From Venturia oleaginea (taxonomy: Eukaryota > Ascomycota > Dothideomycetes > Venturiales > Venturiaceae): 64,000 bases of DNA. Position numbers and translations under genes: made by a program. Location of the stretch: the NCBI GenBank assembly GCA_013176395.1, contig JABMLP010000008.1:1736001-1800000 (forward strand). Direction: 5' to 3'. The notes beneath the pieces were generated by a model. The model was not told the origin of the DNA, made no database searches, and saw only the letters and a list, made by a program, of their open reading frames with translations. Every line of letters begins with the position of its first letter. The stretch's first letter is position 1. Below, in pieces: positions 20,317 through 32,599 of this stretch.

Positions 20317-21455
20317 TTCTTGCTTCTCTTGCTGCAAGCGGGTCTGATTCCCAATCAGTCCTGTGTCCTGGTGTCTCAGTATCTTGGTCGGCATTAGTGC
20401 GCAGTTACAGACACCATTTCCAAAAGTTGACGCCACAGGATGAGTGGGCTTGTTTTATTTTCAGCTATCGACCGAAGACCGTAAGCTGACGAGATGTTGA
20501 TGAAATGGTGTAGGGGAAGTCGGAACCTGAAACGCAGGCGAATGATAAGGGGATACCCAGCAAAACTGTAGACCTGTCACTGCTTATTCAACCCTTTCTT
20601 CCGAGATTAATTCTTCTTTCAACAGCCTTTTATCTGCAACATAATGGCTCAATGTCGACTGCGTTCACCATAGCCTCTACCTTATTTTCAAATCTCGAAT
20701 TTTTTCGCAGTGGGTTCAAGGAAATATAAGCAATCCCTACAGTCTTTGAACGCCGGACATGGTAACGCCTCATACGGCTCGAAGAACTGCTCAAAAACAA
20801 CATCTTAGTCTTTGTGGATCAAGCTTAAATTCGGTGGACTATCCGGCGCAATAGTCAGCGCCTGCTTCTTCCCATATCTCTGCTCGATTAGCTCATGGGG
20901 AGTCATTGAAGATCAACGTCCGTACGATTTGCTTCTCGCGTCGTAAGTGTGCCCTGCCAGACCTAGGGGTAGATTTTGACTTTACGGCCCACGACCACCT
21001 TGCAGAAATTGGCCTCGAGAGCGAAGGGCGCTTCGCTAGACGCCTTGGGTGCGACATTGAGACTTGTGAGCGTTCGTCGACCTATTTTGTAAGTGTAACA
21101 ACCCGACTGGAAGGGTCGTGTTACTCACCAAATCCGATTACGAAGCTCGATGTTAGGGCACGAGGACTCGATAAAATAGGAAAATTGTTGATGGAACCGT
21201 GGAAAAGAGTCAGGGATCGAAAAGCTGGCGACCGATAAAGCGGCACCATTTCAAACTGTTGTACAATTTCTTCTTGATATCTAGCTTCACAGGAATGTTA
21301 CCGTGTCTAGCTTGAGCAGTTTCCTAGAAACAGGCTCACTTCAACCATGATCTTGCTCCTAAACAAAGTGAGGTCGATCCGGGATCGTGTACATGCCACA
21401 CTTTCCCGGCGGATTCCCAATCTACCTCCATGTATTCATCCTTCTTCATCCTCCT
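20317..21455. other. No convincing gene
   Basis: A 110-residue plus-strand frame at 20906-21238 has an ATG but no recognisable domain. The rest has only short frames. Confidence 0.4.
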
Positions 21456-22441
21456 TCATTCTGAATTTCCATGCTCGTCGTCACTTAGTTGCTCCTTGAT
21501 ACCCCTCTGTGGCTTTGGGGTTGTGAGATTCTCGTCTGCGGCAACCGATGCCAAATAGGCTGTCGCCATACCGAATGTCGGAAAACCTTGTCTTGGATCG
21601 TCTATTGGAGCAAGATCGTAGTTACATTTGAGCAAGCTTGAGTTGGGTGGGCTGTGAGCTGGCGTTGGGAGGAAGCGAAAGAACTTTGTATCAGAACCTT
21701 CTTTCGACCACTGTTTGGCTAGTCAGCTTTAGATGATCAAAAAATTCGAAAGGAAATACTCACGCCCCATCGGCTGTCATTGCAGATCCCGACTTGCAAC
21801 GTGATACCCAGTGACTTACTGGCGGATGCCGAGCTGATAAAACACTTCGAGAGGTCTGGCAGAGTCTCAGGGAGATCATGGTAATCTTGACAAGGGACCT
21901 TCCCATCGGGTGCAAGATCAAAGCTGTCAGAGTGGCGGACGAGCCAGTTGAGGCGGCCGCCGACCAGACACAATTGCTTCAGGTTGTTGAATGAGCTAAA
22001 GAAACTAGAGTCGATAGTTCTGTTCTTGCTACTAAAGCCGTAATAGAAGGCAAGATCTCGAATGCACGTAGCGTAGGGCACATAGCCTTTGACAAGTCTT
22101 TCCAGGGCGGGGCCTTCGTGTACATAGAAGCTGTTTTCGGAGTACAAGACTGTGTAACCTTCGGCGAATATTGTCTTTGACACTCTCAGTAGTTGGGATG
22201 AGGCTTCAGGCTCCCCATCGTTAGACCAGGAATCGATTAAGTCGACGAAAACTTCGATAGATCGGCGAACCATGGTATCATCGTCAATGAATTGTCGTCT
22301 ATGGATGTCGATCCTTTCTTCGAAGACAAAGCAGTATCGGTAGATTTTATTGCGAAGCTGCCCCACAAGTTAACAATCGAAGTCACACCAACACATCCAG
22401 AAACCATTCACCTCGCCCGACAAATCCATGAAGTTCGGCAT
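21456..22441 (-). CDS. LPxELRNxIY (F-box/2EXR-like) family protein, 292 aa, 3 exons
   Basis: Exons on the minus strand are 22412-22441, 22358-free exon 21764-22357 and 21456-21710, with introns of 54 and 53 nt, all phase 0. The spliced N-terminus MPNFMDLSGE-LRNKIYRYCF is the hallmark of a large fungal family whose short F-box-like motif (LPxELRNxIY) precedes a region of unknown function. The core LLRVSKTIFAEGYTVLYSENSFYV matches the family's LLRVSRQ..E...ILY.ENTF motif. The start was chosen because the neighbouring relic at 23664 starts in the same way. An upstream ATG at 22588 would add 49 residues. The tail exon is polar and low in conserved features. Function is unknown; the motif suggests protein-protein or ubiquitin-ligase contacts. 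Confidence 0.75.
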
Positions 22442-23059
22442 CCTGCTGACGACTGCCGCGGACAGCAAGGCCGATCGTGAGTCTGCTTGAGTCGCGGTTG
22501 TAGTTGACAGTCGGAAGACGTCGATGTTGTTGTGTTGGGTAGCAAAGTCGAAATCGCGAAAGAAGTGCGTAGAATACTCGCTGAACACGTGCTCAAAGCC
22601 ATCGCGGGTAACGATGGATGAGTCAGTGTTGATTGTTTAAATTGTTGTTTATCAGTACCCCACACTGTTGAATTGTTTCCAGCCATGCTAAGATTCTGCC
22701 TGGTCGTTTGGGCAGGTCATTTTTCGCCATCGCCATATCGGGCTTCAAAAGATTCACCAATACTTCCACGAGAGGCTCCCATTTTCACCGCAAAGTAATC
22801 AGCCATACTGTTTTCATCCAGCCCGGTCAACAGTACATCACTCCGTCCAAGCCCATCACCTCATCTGTCCCTTTCAATGTGTTCTTTGAAGACCAGATCT
22901 TAATTCTACTCAATAAGGCTAGAGTTCTCGGGGCTGTCTTTCGGAGATGGGATGATTTGGTAGTGATAGGTTCCTTCTCAAGACTTCTTCTTCTCGTCGT
23001 TAGCCATAAAGACTCCTTAGGTAGCACAACACGGCAATTCTTACCTGACGCGGTTTATC

Positions 23060-23664
23060 GTCATCTACGCAGACGTCCAAATAAATCTCAAGACCATGGG
23101 TGAGACAGCGTTTTCCCAGGAGGTCCTTTGTAAACTTGGGCAGGCATTCCGCGCTGGGGATCAACGCGAAACAACGGCTCTGAACCTTTGAGCATAGTGC
23201 GAGCGCACGCTGTGCGTCTAACGCAATTTATTCCTCGCGGACAAGGACGATCATCCAGTTAACAAACATTTTTGTCAAATTGATGAGATCAATGGGTGAA
23301 TCATATTCCTTTCTCATTCCGGTAATGATCAAACTTGATAGTCTTGACATGAACTGCATTCGGACCCAGGAGTTGTACGAAACGCTCAATCATTTCTGAG
23401 TCTTAGACGTAGAACGAATTTTTGCCTTATATGGTAGATTTGCTTTGAGACTCAAAATAGCTGCGACGACGCCTGACCATGGAATTGATCGTACACGAAG
23501 CCACGTAATCTTGCATTGACCAACCCATCTAGAATCAGCCCGTCTAGGAAGAAGCAATAGCGATAGATCTTGTTACGAAGCTATTATTAGGTCTCGTTAG
23601 CTAGAACACTTTCGTCGCAGACTAATACACAAACCTCGCTAGAAAGTTCCATGAAGTTTGACAT
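23060..23664 (-). pseudogene. Decayed paralogue of the LPxELRNxIY family
   Basis: Exon 1 (23635-23664) reads MSNFMELSSE; after a 54-nt intron, exon 2 from 23580 begins LRNKIYRYCFFLDG, matching the gene at 21456-22441. Then ASSQLF-stop-VSKQIYH aligns with the neighbour's ASSQLLRVSKTIF, with the Arg replaced by TGA. Later family segments (KNSFYV, ERFVQLLGPNAVHVKTIKFD, LPKFTKDLLGKRC) fall in other frames. Stops and frameshifts rule out a normal product. It is a tandem duplicate that has lost function. Confidence 0.75.
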
Positions 23665-24234
23665 CGCGCGAGAGGTGATGATCGTCACACGTATTTTGTG
23701 AGGTGGACCGGTGCGCGAGGTGTGGATGGGCGGCGGTAGATGTGGACAAGTTGGTGATGGTGTCGTTGATGGTGTCGGAATTGTACTTGATGAGTGAACT
23801 TGTCTGTCACGAATAGGTACTAAGGATGTAGATTCAAGACAGTTAGATTAGCAGACGGTATTGTATTAATAAGATAATCGCTTGAAGAATTCTCAGGATC
23901 TTAGCGAGTACTGTATTTATTATAGTACACTGATCATGTGATATCACATGAGAGAATCCCTGACACCAAAGCAAATTTGCTCAACTCGGACCCATCTTCG
24001 AACGCGCCGATACGCCGATTCAAGCGGGTCGTGAGTCAATCCAAACCAGATTGTAGTTCCTGCAAAGTGTCAGCAATTGGCAAGCCTTCGCCGAACACAG
24101 ATACGGAGAAACCTACCTGCGAATTTGACTCAAACCCCGACCAGCATCAGCAGTCAGATTTGCAGCCAGCCGGTAACGATCAGTACGTATGATGCCCTGT
24201 GAAGATGTTAGGAGAGACTTTGCAACAGCGGACC

Positions 24235-25012
24235 TCAATATCGCACCGGAGACAAACTAGAAAGGCCATAAGCAGAATCTACGGCTCGCACCGTGATCTC
24301 AAAAGTGACTTCTGGCACCTGTCCTTCGGTGTGAAGCCAATTATTAATTACCGTCTTGGGGAGGTTCGGGAGTAGCGGAGGAATGTTTTCGAATGAGGGT
24401 CCTTCAGTCAACAGGACCCCAGAAGCGGGCATAGGATCTGGGACGTGGGAGGGGGTGTAGACTATGTTCTCGATCAGGAGAGTCAAAGATCTCAAATTCG
24501 TCATCTGGGAGAAGTATCTGAAGCTGTGTCTGTAATCGTCGTCTATGGTAATACGCCAGCGGTTATCGCGAAGGCATTCATCGTTGCCGATCGTCAAGTT
24601 TCGGATGCAACGCATTGCGTCAGGTCCAATCTTTGAACATAACATGCGGAGAGAATCGAGATTGAACGCGCGGAAGTGATTTTCCGCGTACAGAATGGAC
24701 ATAGCTTCGTTGCGCAGTTGTGAAGATACCCCGAGCAGCGCCATGGACAGATCCCATGTACCCGTAGTGGAGGCAATAAGAAATCTGGATCTGCATGGCG
24801 ATTTGTCGCCTCTGATATAGATTGGCTCATCAAGAAGGAGGAAGTATCGATATACCTCATTGCGAAGCTAGAAGAGCAATATGTTAGGGGCCACGGAGCT
24901 CGAGCAGACACCGGCAACTCACCTCGGCAGGAAGCTTCAGAAACTGGAAGCCTGGCAAGCCAGGCAAGCTCAATTTCGGTGCCTTGCCTTTGGGGATGTG
25001 TTGGTTGACCAT
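24235..25012 (-). CDS. LPxELRNxVY (F-box/2EXR-like) family protein, about 240 aa
   Basis: Exon 1 runs from 25012 (or from ATG 25114) to 24923, a 55-nt intron with GTGAGT donor follows, and exon 2 runs 24867-24235. The spliced motif reads FQFLKLPAE-LRNEVYRYFLLLDEPIYI, followed by LLGVSSQLRNEAMSILYAENHF, the family's conserved second block, and a C-terminal IPPLLPNLPKTVINNWL block. No internal stop was seen. The 3' end could be longer: GTGCGA near 24247 and an acceptor at about 24190 would add a short exon. Product function is unknown; it belongs to the local family. Confidence 0.7.
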
Positions 25013-25389
25013 AGTGAATGTCCGGGAAGTTGTTTGGGAACAGGAAAAGGCGGAAGAGAGGAGATTGAATCGCAGACGTCGTGCGCAGACCCAAGATTTA
25101 TTAGGGGCAGACATGGTGCAGAATCGCTTTGGCTTTTTAGTACCAGAAGATATAAGTCGGGTCTGGTTCCAAAAGGACAAATAGATGGGACTATATCGAT
25201 AGGCAACCCTTGGTGCCATGTAATTTGAACCACGGTCCTCCTAAAGAAAATCCTGAGAAGACACAAACTCTGTTTGGTTGCATTTGCGCTTGCGGGGTAT
25301 GTTCATATTATTGCCCGCATTGCGTCTCGGTGTGACAGGCTCTGCCAACTTTGCCAGTTCTTCTCTCTCATCCTACTCCTCCATCTTGT

Positions 25390-25745
25390 TTATGTGTGCA
25401 TCGTCTTGCCTACGCCAAGAGGCATCAGTGTTGGCTTGTGAAGACGCAGGCGCTCGTAGGTTCGGAGCTCGAATGTCGTGAGAAAGAGCAGGTGTAAGGC
25501 TTGTTTCTGGAGGTCTGGGAGATCGTTGCAATCGATCTCATTCTCTGGTCTTGTCTCGCTTCTCAGCTCATTGGTAATGGCTGTCGCTGATCCACGGTTG
25601 TCTACTTCTTCCCAAAGCCACCGCCGGCATTGCGTCCTAACTCTCTTGCTGAAGTTTGGACAAGCCCAGAAACGCCTTCCAACATTGCCTGTGTTTCTCT
25701 TCACACTCCTGATTTCGGTAGCAGTCTTTCTGGCGTACAGTCACC
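25390..25745 (-). pseudogene. GRF-type zinc-finger protein remnant
   Basis: The minus-strand frame contains KRNTGNVGRRFWACPNF followed by TQCRRWLWEEVD. This matches the second half of the GRF zinc finger (GRxFxxC ... C(R/K)xxxWxxE), a DNA/RNA-binding domain of about 45 residues. The expected N-terminal CxCG half is not found: the corresponding position reads W-stop-LYARKTA, and there is no ATG. It is therefore probably a relic of a small GRF protein, with a TGA at the expected Gly/Arg position. Confidence 0.5.
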
Positions 25746-26008
25746 AGGCCTGTAAGCAGGATGAATCAAGGGTTGTCAAAGACTGTCGGGAGGCAACAAG
25801 TCTGGTACTATTGAGTACCATGTCGACTAATTATGGTGGCTTTGCAGTGTTTTTGAGGGAAGAAGTGCTGCCGAGGTGCATACCCGATCGGAAATCACCT
25901 CAGCATTCAGCAAGTACAAGCCGTTCTGTTATATTCACGCCGCACAGGCCTTACCCGTGCAATATACAGCATACCATTTCTACCCATATCATCCCATTTC
26001 CCAATGCT

Positions 26009-26208
26009 CCTAAACCTCCAGGTCTTTGTGCTCGGGAAACCAGTGAGAGTGTGCCTGACCAAATCCAAGGAGATATTGAAGAACTCGGGGGCTTTCATCA
26101 TCTTCAGTGGGAGTGCCGAAGAAATGCCACTCACTAGGCTCTTTGAAAGACTATGAGAGAATGCACACTCTCACTGGTTTCCCGAGCACAAAAGCCTTGA
26201 GGTTTAGG
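26009..26208. repeat. Inverted repeat with 45-bp arms and 110-nt loop
   Basis: The arm 26009-26053 (CCTAAACCTCCAGG...GAGAGTGTG) and arm 26164-26208 are reverse complements at 42 of 45 positions. It lies about 115 bp upstream of the mitochondrial-protein gene start. Reading either strand through an arm gives the same peptide HTLTGFPSTK, showing that it is a true inverted duplication. Confidence 0.85.
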
Positions 26209-26322
26209 AGATATGCTGTTTACGTCAGCTGCGCTATGGCCGAAATAAATCCGATAATCGTCACCTGCCAAGCGTTGGTTGACAACAATTCTCATCCTCA
26301 TTCAATTGAATTCGACGACGAT

Positions 26323-27585
26323 ATGGCAGCTCCTCGCCTGTGGTTCCTCTACCCAGCCTTCTTCCGGACTGCAGGAGCTGTCGAAATCGGTCCCATACGA
26401 ACGTCAGTCCGCCATCGACCAGCACGAGCAACATTCAGCACATGCACGCAACGCAGTATTGATCCAAGACCGCAGAGACATGGCACTGCGAAAGAGCGTG
26501 CTTCTCGTCGATCGAGCGAAGAGAAACCTGGAAAAGCTTCCACTACGAATCGATCCGCTACAGAATATAAATCGAAGGATGGAGCCGACGGTGCCATCCC
26601 AATGCCAACTCCTGCTGAAGAACAGCCACTGTCGCCAGAAGAACCAGAGCAGGTTTCACAACCGCAATCAATTCCAATAGGACAAGACACTTCTGCATCG
26701 TTCTCGCCCTCAATTGAAGTGCCTCCACCACCGGAATTCAAATCTCTCCAGGCAAATTCGGTAGAGACTGTCCTTTCAATGCCTTCTCCCGCTGATGAAT
26801 CACAGGAGGATAAGCCACCGCATCTTCAGACCCCACCATACGTACACCACTTCGATACATATGGATTGGTGCAAGGATTAAGCTCGGGCGGCTTTACAGC
26901 AGATCAATCAACAACAATTATGAAAGCTGTTCGAACAATCTTGACCGAGAATATGGATCTGGCCAAGCGAGGGCTGGTGAGCAAGAGCAATGTGGAGAAC
27001 GAAACGTACTTGTTCAAGGCAGCAAGTTCGGAGCTGAAGACGGAAGTTCAAAACAATCGCAAGGTCGAGTCAGAAAAGCAACGCACGCAAAGGGCACATC
27101 TCCAGCATGAAGTGGATATTTTGAACCAAAGAGTCAGTCAAGATACAGCGACTCTGAAGGATGAATTGAAAGGCATGTTTGATGATAGAAAAATGGCCGT
27201 AAGGATGGAGCAGAGAAACATGGACAGCAAGGTATGATTAAGCGTTGTGACGCACTGATTTAATACTAATGCTGCCCCATAGATCCAAGAGCTCAATTAC
27301 AAAATCACCGTCGCTCTCAACTCCGACGCCAGAACCGAAGTCGAAGGCGTGCGCTGGGTCCTTACCCGCCGCGCCGCATCAGCTCTGGCAGTTGCAGTCA
27401 TCATGGTCCTCTCCACACTCAACTACTCGAGATACATGACAGCCACACAAGCGAAGGAGAGGAAGAAGCACGAGGAGATGATGCATGTACAAGAGTCGTA
27501 TGCAAAGAAGGAGACGTCGTCTACAGGCACGCAGACTGCTCCTGTAGACGCGTTGTTGGCCAGTGAAGGCGTGAACTTAGACTAG
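26323..27585 (+). CDS. Mitochondrial coiled-coil protein of the MCUR1/CCDC90/FMP32 (DUF1640) family, 403 aa
   Basis: Exons 26323-27231 and 27283-27585 with a 51-nt intron, phase 0. The N-terminus MAAPRLWFLYPAFFRTAG with following Arg-rich stretch and FSTCTQRS is a mitochondrial presequence. Residues about 50-170 are a Pro/Ser-rich linker. The family domain starts at HHFDTYGLVQGLSSGGFT, has the conserved QSTTIMKAVR and a long coiled coil (SELKTEVQNNRKVESEKQR), and ends with a transmembrane helix (AASALAVAVIMVLSTLNYS). Family members sit in the inner membrane; MCUR1 acts with the calcium uniporter and yeast FMP32 in proline metabolism and cytochrome oxidase assembly. The frame is open further upstream to 26107, but the presequence fixes this start. 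Confidence 0.85.
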
Positions 27586-28039
27586 ACACGAGCAAGAGAA
27601 ATGGACATCTTTGACTACTGACGCACTTGGCAACCAACATGACGGAGTCGGACCTTAAAACACACAAGATAGTGCGACAGTTGCTTTTATACCACGCCAT
27701 GTTAACTCAACATCGATATCGATAACTGTACGGCAACTTTGTTCCTTGAATTTGCCGGTGACTTTGCTACATCGAAGTATCTAGCCTCGCGATGACTTTC
27801 TTCCAGAACACGCACACGGCAGGCAATTTTTCGATACCATCCGAACCCCGACACGACAAAGAAGGTTGGACAAACGCTTACTTCGGCATATGTTCCTGAC
27901 TTGACTTCAAACAGAATGTGAAAGAGCTTGTCATTTTGACCACATTTCTGAGCAATTCTTTTAATTGAATTACTAGAATTTTACGAGGATGCATCTTGAC
28001 TTGGAAGTCCTTCAAATCGCAAACTCTTTTGCTCGACGA
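27586..28039. other. Intergenic, no gene seen
   Basis: Downstream flank of the mitochondrial-protein gene; only short unsupported frames. Confidence 0.5.
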
Positions 28040-28877
28040 AGGAAGCTGGCTTATTGAATCTGGTGTAGCCTGCCCCACCATATCGAGTTATCAAGATTTG
28101 CCCCCAGAAGTCAGTATATCTATTTCTCCCCTGCATTCATCCTTCTGATAACATAAACAGATACGGAACAGGATATACATGCTGTTTTCTGTTCTAGATC
28201 AACCTACAGTTCTAGGATGGTCTTTCCAAAGCACGCCAGCACCAACAACTGGGAATAATCCGAATGCAATCTCGCAAGTTCTAGAAGCGACACCCGCTCT
28301 ATTAGCGACTTGCAGGGGCTATTACCAAGAAGGAGCTTCGATACTGTATGGCGAGAACACATTTTACGCTCCAACTTTTAAGTCTATTCAGCTTTTCAGT
28401 CGAGCCATAGGGGCATATGCAACAGCATGTATCCAGCATCTGGTCATCGATCTCGATGTAATTGATAACGGGATCGATGATTGGAATAACCACGCTCGAA
28501 GTTATCAGCTGTTGTTGCACTTCACGAATTTGAGGCACATCGTCGTTTAGAACCACAAGACCTTTCGGTTGAATGCAGCAATTCCTCCATCATTGGCTTT
28601 TCGTACATTGGTGCCACCGAAGGTCAAATGTCACTCGCGATATATACTGGGGCCATTACCCAACCTCCCGAAAACGCTACTTGACTATTGTTTGCAGCCG
28701 CACACCTTTGACGTTTTCTTCGACGTCTTATTCACTCTCCTTAACCATATATGTTCTTCCACTCAGCAGCGGTGCTTCTTTCTTCTTCTTACAATCGTAT
28801 ATCTCGAAAGCGATATTTTGAGTCTGAGATCGACATCGATAATCCTCTGGCGTTTTGAAAAAGAGTTATCGCCATGA
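28040..28877 (+). pseudogene. LPPEIRNRIY family paralogue, probably inactive
   Basis: A 51-nt intron (28110-28160) joins SYQDLPPE to IRNRIYMLFSVLDQP, recreating the family motif. This is followed by LLATCRGYYQEGASILYGENTFY and FSRAIGAYATACIQHLVID. The frame meets TAG at 28548-28550 (HIVV-stop) and then continues in the same phase with LGPLPNLPKTLLDYCL, the family's C-terminal block. No ATG was found in frame before the first exon. The single stop is reachable from CAG by C-to-T. Confidence 0.65.
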
Positions 28878-29896
28878 TTTATCAGTATCGATTGCCAATC
28901 GAAGATCCCAAATTACTTCCGAATTACGAGGTGGACGCGGGAACAGATGGTATATTTCCTTTCGCTAACAATCAAACAGGGGGTACCCATTTATGCCCAG
29001 GTCATCCTCGACTTGTTGATCGCTATACCCTCGCTTCAAACAACAACAACAACAGCGGAAGGCGCCTAAGTCAAATTGGTCGCACGTACAATCTAGCTTG
29101 TGTCAGCAGTCGACTCACACCAGCTAGTATGGGATTGGTATGTCAAGGTGCCGGGCTCAGGCCGTTGAACGTGGTAATGATGACCATTCTCGCCCCGATT
29201 CTTCTTGATTTGTGACGATCCTCGAGAGTCTTGTGTACGCGTGGCGATTCTAAATATGTGGAAGTCCTGTGGGTCGCGTAAACGATATCGACACTGTCGC
29301 ATCACTCGCGTTGAGGTGTTAGTCGCGTCCCTACATCTTCTGGTTCTTCGTCTCGCTCGCCACCACAGCAAAAAGCGATGGACTGTCGAGGCGCTCAACC
29401 GGGCGTCGCCTCCCTCGCTTCCCAGCTGTTCTCGTCCTTCGATTGCCTGCGTATAATCCATCGGGACCTGTCTCTTGCGCACTTACAGGTTGGTATGGGC
29501 GATATCACGATGTGCATCAACCATGATAGAAGTCTTATTCAAATCTATTGAAATGGATTTCATTGCTTTGAGTGAGTGGCTATGCTTATCGAGATCCTAC
29601 TTCGTGAGACCGGCGCCAATAACGATTAGAAGATGTGGCTTCATCACGTAATCTTATCCCCGTGTTTTCAGGAAATCTACACCGACAAAGCTAGATGATG
29701 TTGTTCACTATGGGCACTAGTGCTTGGGATGCTACCTGTAAGTTGATCATATGTTAGTTTCAATATATGCAATTAACAATATTTCCTCTCCCGAAGACAT
29801 AGCCAGCTCTCCTCACTCTCCTTGCTCTCTCGTCTCAATCGTTAGGCACCCCTCCTCAATCTCCTAGCCTTCTTTCAGGTCCTCCTCGATCCTCAC
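28878..29896. other. No supported gene
   Basis: Short overlapping frames on both strands, a CAACAACAACAACAAC-like microsatellite near 29041, and no recognisable domain. The 5' part of the gene at 29897 may lie here but could not be delimited. Confidence 0.4.
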
Positions 29897-30546
29897 GTGA
29901 CACCATCTCCAATCAAACTTTCGTTAAAACCACACTCCCCATCTGGGCCTTCCCAACAGATAAATCGCTCTCTTCTCCTTTGTTCCAAACTTTCCTTATT
30001 CAAGAAGAAATTCGGTCCTAAAGCCACTGGATGCGTCAAGTCCCTCGAATTCTATGACCCATTTGGCCTTTTCGCATATTGTCACGCGAGCTCAAAGTGC
30101 TGCTCGGTCTGCGAGCGCTGCTTGCCTCCACTCCATGGCTTCACAGGGGTCAAGACCATTCACATTGTTTTCCCCGCCTCCATTGTCCGCCCCGAATACA
30201 TTGTCCGCAACAACAAAGAGCTTTCTCTCAAGAACCTCCAGACGGGCGACCCTGAGCAATTCCGAGGTTTTGATAAATTATACACGAGACTGAGGCGTAC
30301 CGACCCCGCCATCGAGATCATTCTAGCGCTCTCGTGTGATCGGGTACGAGACCTTGGCTCATAAAGCTTTCCGCATTTTAGCTGACTCAAACTCAGATAG
30401 GCACCGCCTCATTCGCTCATTTCCGGCTCGTTTCCCCGTCGGCTCGCAAAGATGCTGCCGCGAATTCTGAAGGACCTAGGACGGTTTTCCTGTATACCCG
30501 ACCTAGAAAGTGTTATAAGATTCCGTGGCAAAGGATGTCTCGATAA
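29897..30546 (+). CDS. Divergent member or fragment of the local LRN family (about 198 aa visible)
   Basis: Open frame to 30343, a 53-nt intron (GTACGA donor, AACTCAG acceptor) and a second exon 30397-30546 ending at TAA. It contains KLSLFKKKFGPKATGCVKSLEFYDP, of the type FxxxFGPxATxCIKSL seen after the ENTF block in related fungal proteins, then GFTGVKTIHIVFP and LYTRPRKCYKIPWQRM. No ATG exists in this frame and no LPxELRN motif was found upstream. It is either the 3' part of a longer gene or a truncated duplicate. Confidence 0.45.
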
Positions 30547-32599
30547 AAAGAGATGAAGCATCAGATGAAGAAAAAAGCGATTGAGACGGGGATCGAGGCG
30601 GTTCGCTTGGTGGCTATTGTGGTATGCTCACCTTTCTTGCCTTTCATCGTGTGTGCATATGCAGTTTGGGGGTAAGGGAAGTTTGGGTGTGAGGGGTTGG
30701 AGCTCCTACGAGAAGTATAGGTACAAGACTTGGTATGTGGACGAGGGAGAAATTATTCGCGTGGCTAGCCTTTTTTCAACTACTCTCTCTCTTTCTCTCT
30801 CTCCCTTCGTTGGTGGTACGCATGGCACATGGAGTTCGAACGTGGTCGAAGATAATCGCTTGGAATTATTTGTTGAGTATCAAACTGGTATATATTATCT
30901 CTATGTCAAGGTAGTGGCATAGAGGTCCTCTTTTGGCTCATGGTGGAATTCAACATTATTGCCCTATCCAACACCGATCTGACAACAACTGCTGACTTGG
31001 CGACTCTGTATCAGCACTGTCAATGGCGCATGGTGAATCTTGCCAGAGATGGGAGGTGGACAGATGGGGAATCGTGAGATTTGGGATTGTGGGGATGGTA
31101 TTCATTCTTCTTGGGCCCAATTTAGGATTGTCTCTATTGTAGAGATTAGAGCGTTGTTATATTAGAGGACGGACGGAATCCGGACACTTTTTATATAGGA
31201 GTAATTGCTATTATTTCATTGCGAAGTGGTGAGTATTTTGGCTGGCGTTAGTTGAGATTTGAATAGATTCAGGCATCAAGTTTTGAAGTTTCGGGTTGAC
31301 GAAGAGCCTTAAAGTGACATGCAAGTAGGGGAAACAAATTCTAGTTAGGTACCTTTTTGATGTCAGGCAGAGCAATGGTTCCTGTTTGTTTCTATGCTGC
31401 CTCCCTGGAAAAGTTGAATTTCAAGGAGAATTGAATATTACTCCACGGTCATACCCGCTAACTTTGTAGTGCTCTGATTCGTATGGATTTTCGAAGAGCC
31501 CTAGATATCGATCTTGGTTTGAATATGATACCATACAAGCAGGGTTGAAACTAGTAGAAATGGAGTTCAAAACACCTTCGAGAGATCGTAGCTTGAAGTT
31601 GACCCGGACCTCAAAGGAAATATTCATTGCTCAACAAATTGATTGGATTTAGCAAAGTGGGTGACGTCGGCTTGGCAGAGAGGATTTCTACACGGAAGAC
31701 CTTCGAATTATATCACTACTTGATATTCAAGGCCGGGTCCGTTCACTTTTCTCACAGGAGAGTTGATTATCAATGAGCAACAAGGGTTGTTTTCTCCACG
31801 ACTTGTCTTCACTACCAATAACAATGGTAATAATATCTCAATATTTCATCGTCGCATATTTTAGGCAAGATACAAGGCTTTCTGGACTTATCTAAGGGAA
31901 AGAAGTGGCTGCGGGCCCGACAGGAAATGGAGGCCGAGCATCTGAAGTGTCTGACTCAACCGAGCGAGGAGGTCGACGAGGTCTGAACTCATTGGCTCCC
32001 TCTTCTACTCTTTCTCTATTTAGTGACCCAACCAATCACAACCGATTTTGTTTGAACGTGCTTGCTTGATGGTTCACGAACGTAATTCATTATTGGGGTT
32101 GCCAAAATACAAGGCAGCTTCGCTCTAGTGAAGAATCCACAATGATCGCGCTATCGAGAAAATGTTATTGATAGAGCAAAAAAGACGTGAAAACTTGGAT
32201 ACTAGCGGGGTATAGGCACCTACGCGTACGTCTAATCCATGCATGTGCAGACTAGAGAACGTCGGTGCGAGCAGATGAAGTTTAAAATTTCGAGATTATT
32301 TTAAGGCCGTCCCTTAAAATACAGCGACTGTTCCTCGAAATACCCACCTCATTACAATAGTTTCGAACTCGGCCTTTGTCGCGTTGAATCTCAAGTCGTA
32401 ACGTCTTTTTTACACAACAATAGCGTAGAAGGTAGAAAACGAAGAAACTTTACCAGACTTTCCGAAGAGGTCTAAAAGTTTCGGTAGCCGAGAGCGAAGA
32501 GTAACATACTGGTATCTTTACAAATTGACTACCTTCTTGCCACTAGAGTTCTGCTTATCGATCTCATTGTAACAGCTTTTTCCCACCTGCCCCTGATAA
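30547..32599. other. Long AT-rich region without a supported gene
   Basis: A 113-residue frame at 30581 and a 68-residue minus-strand frame at 31421 lack recognisable features. A CT-rich microsatellite lies near 30778-30805. Confidence 0.5.

Noticed and set aside
20906..21238. 110-residue plus-strand frame as a gene
   Set aside because: No domain, no codon or context support beyond an ATG.
25478..26137. 219-residue plus-strand frame
   Set aside because: No ATG start and composition shadowing the GRF remnant; it includes half of the inverted repeat.
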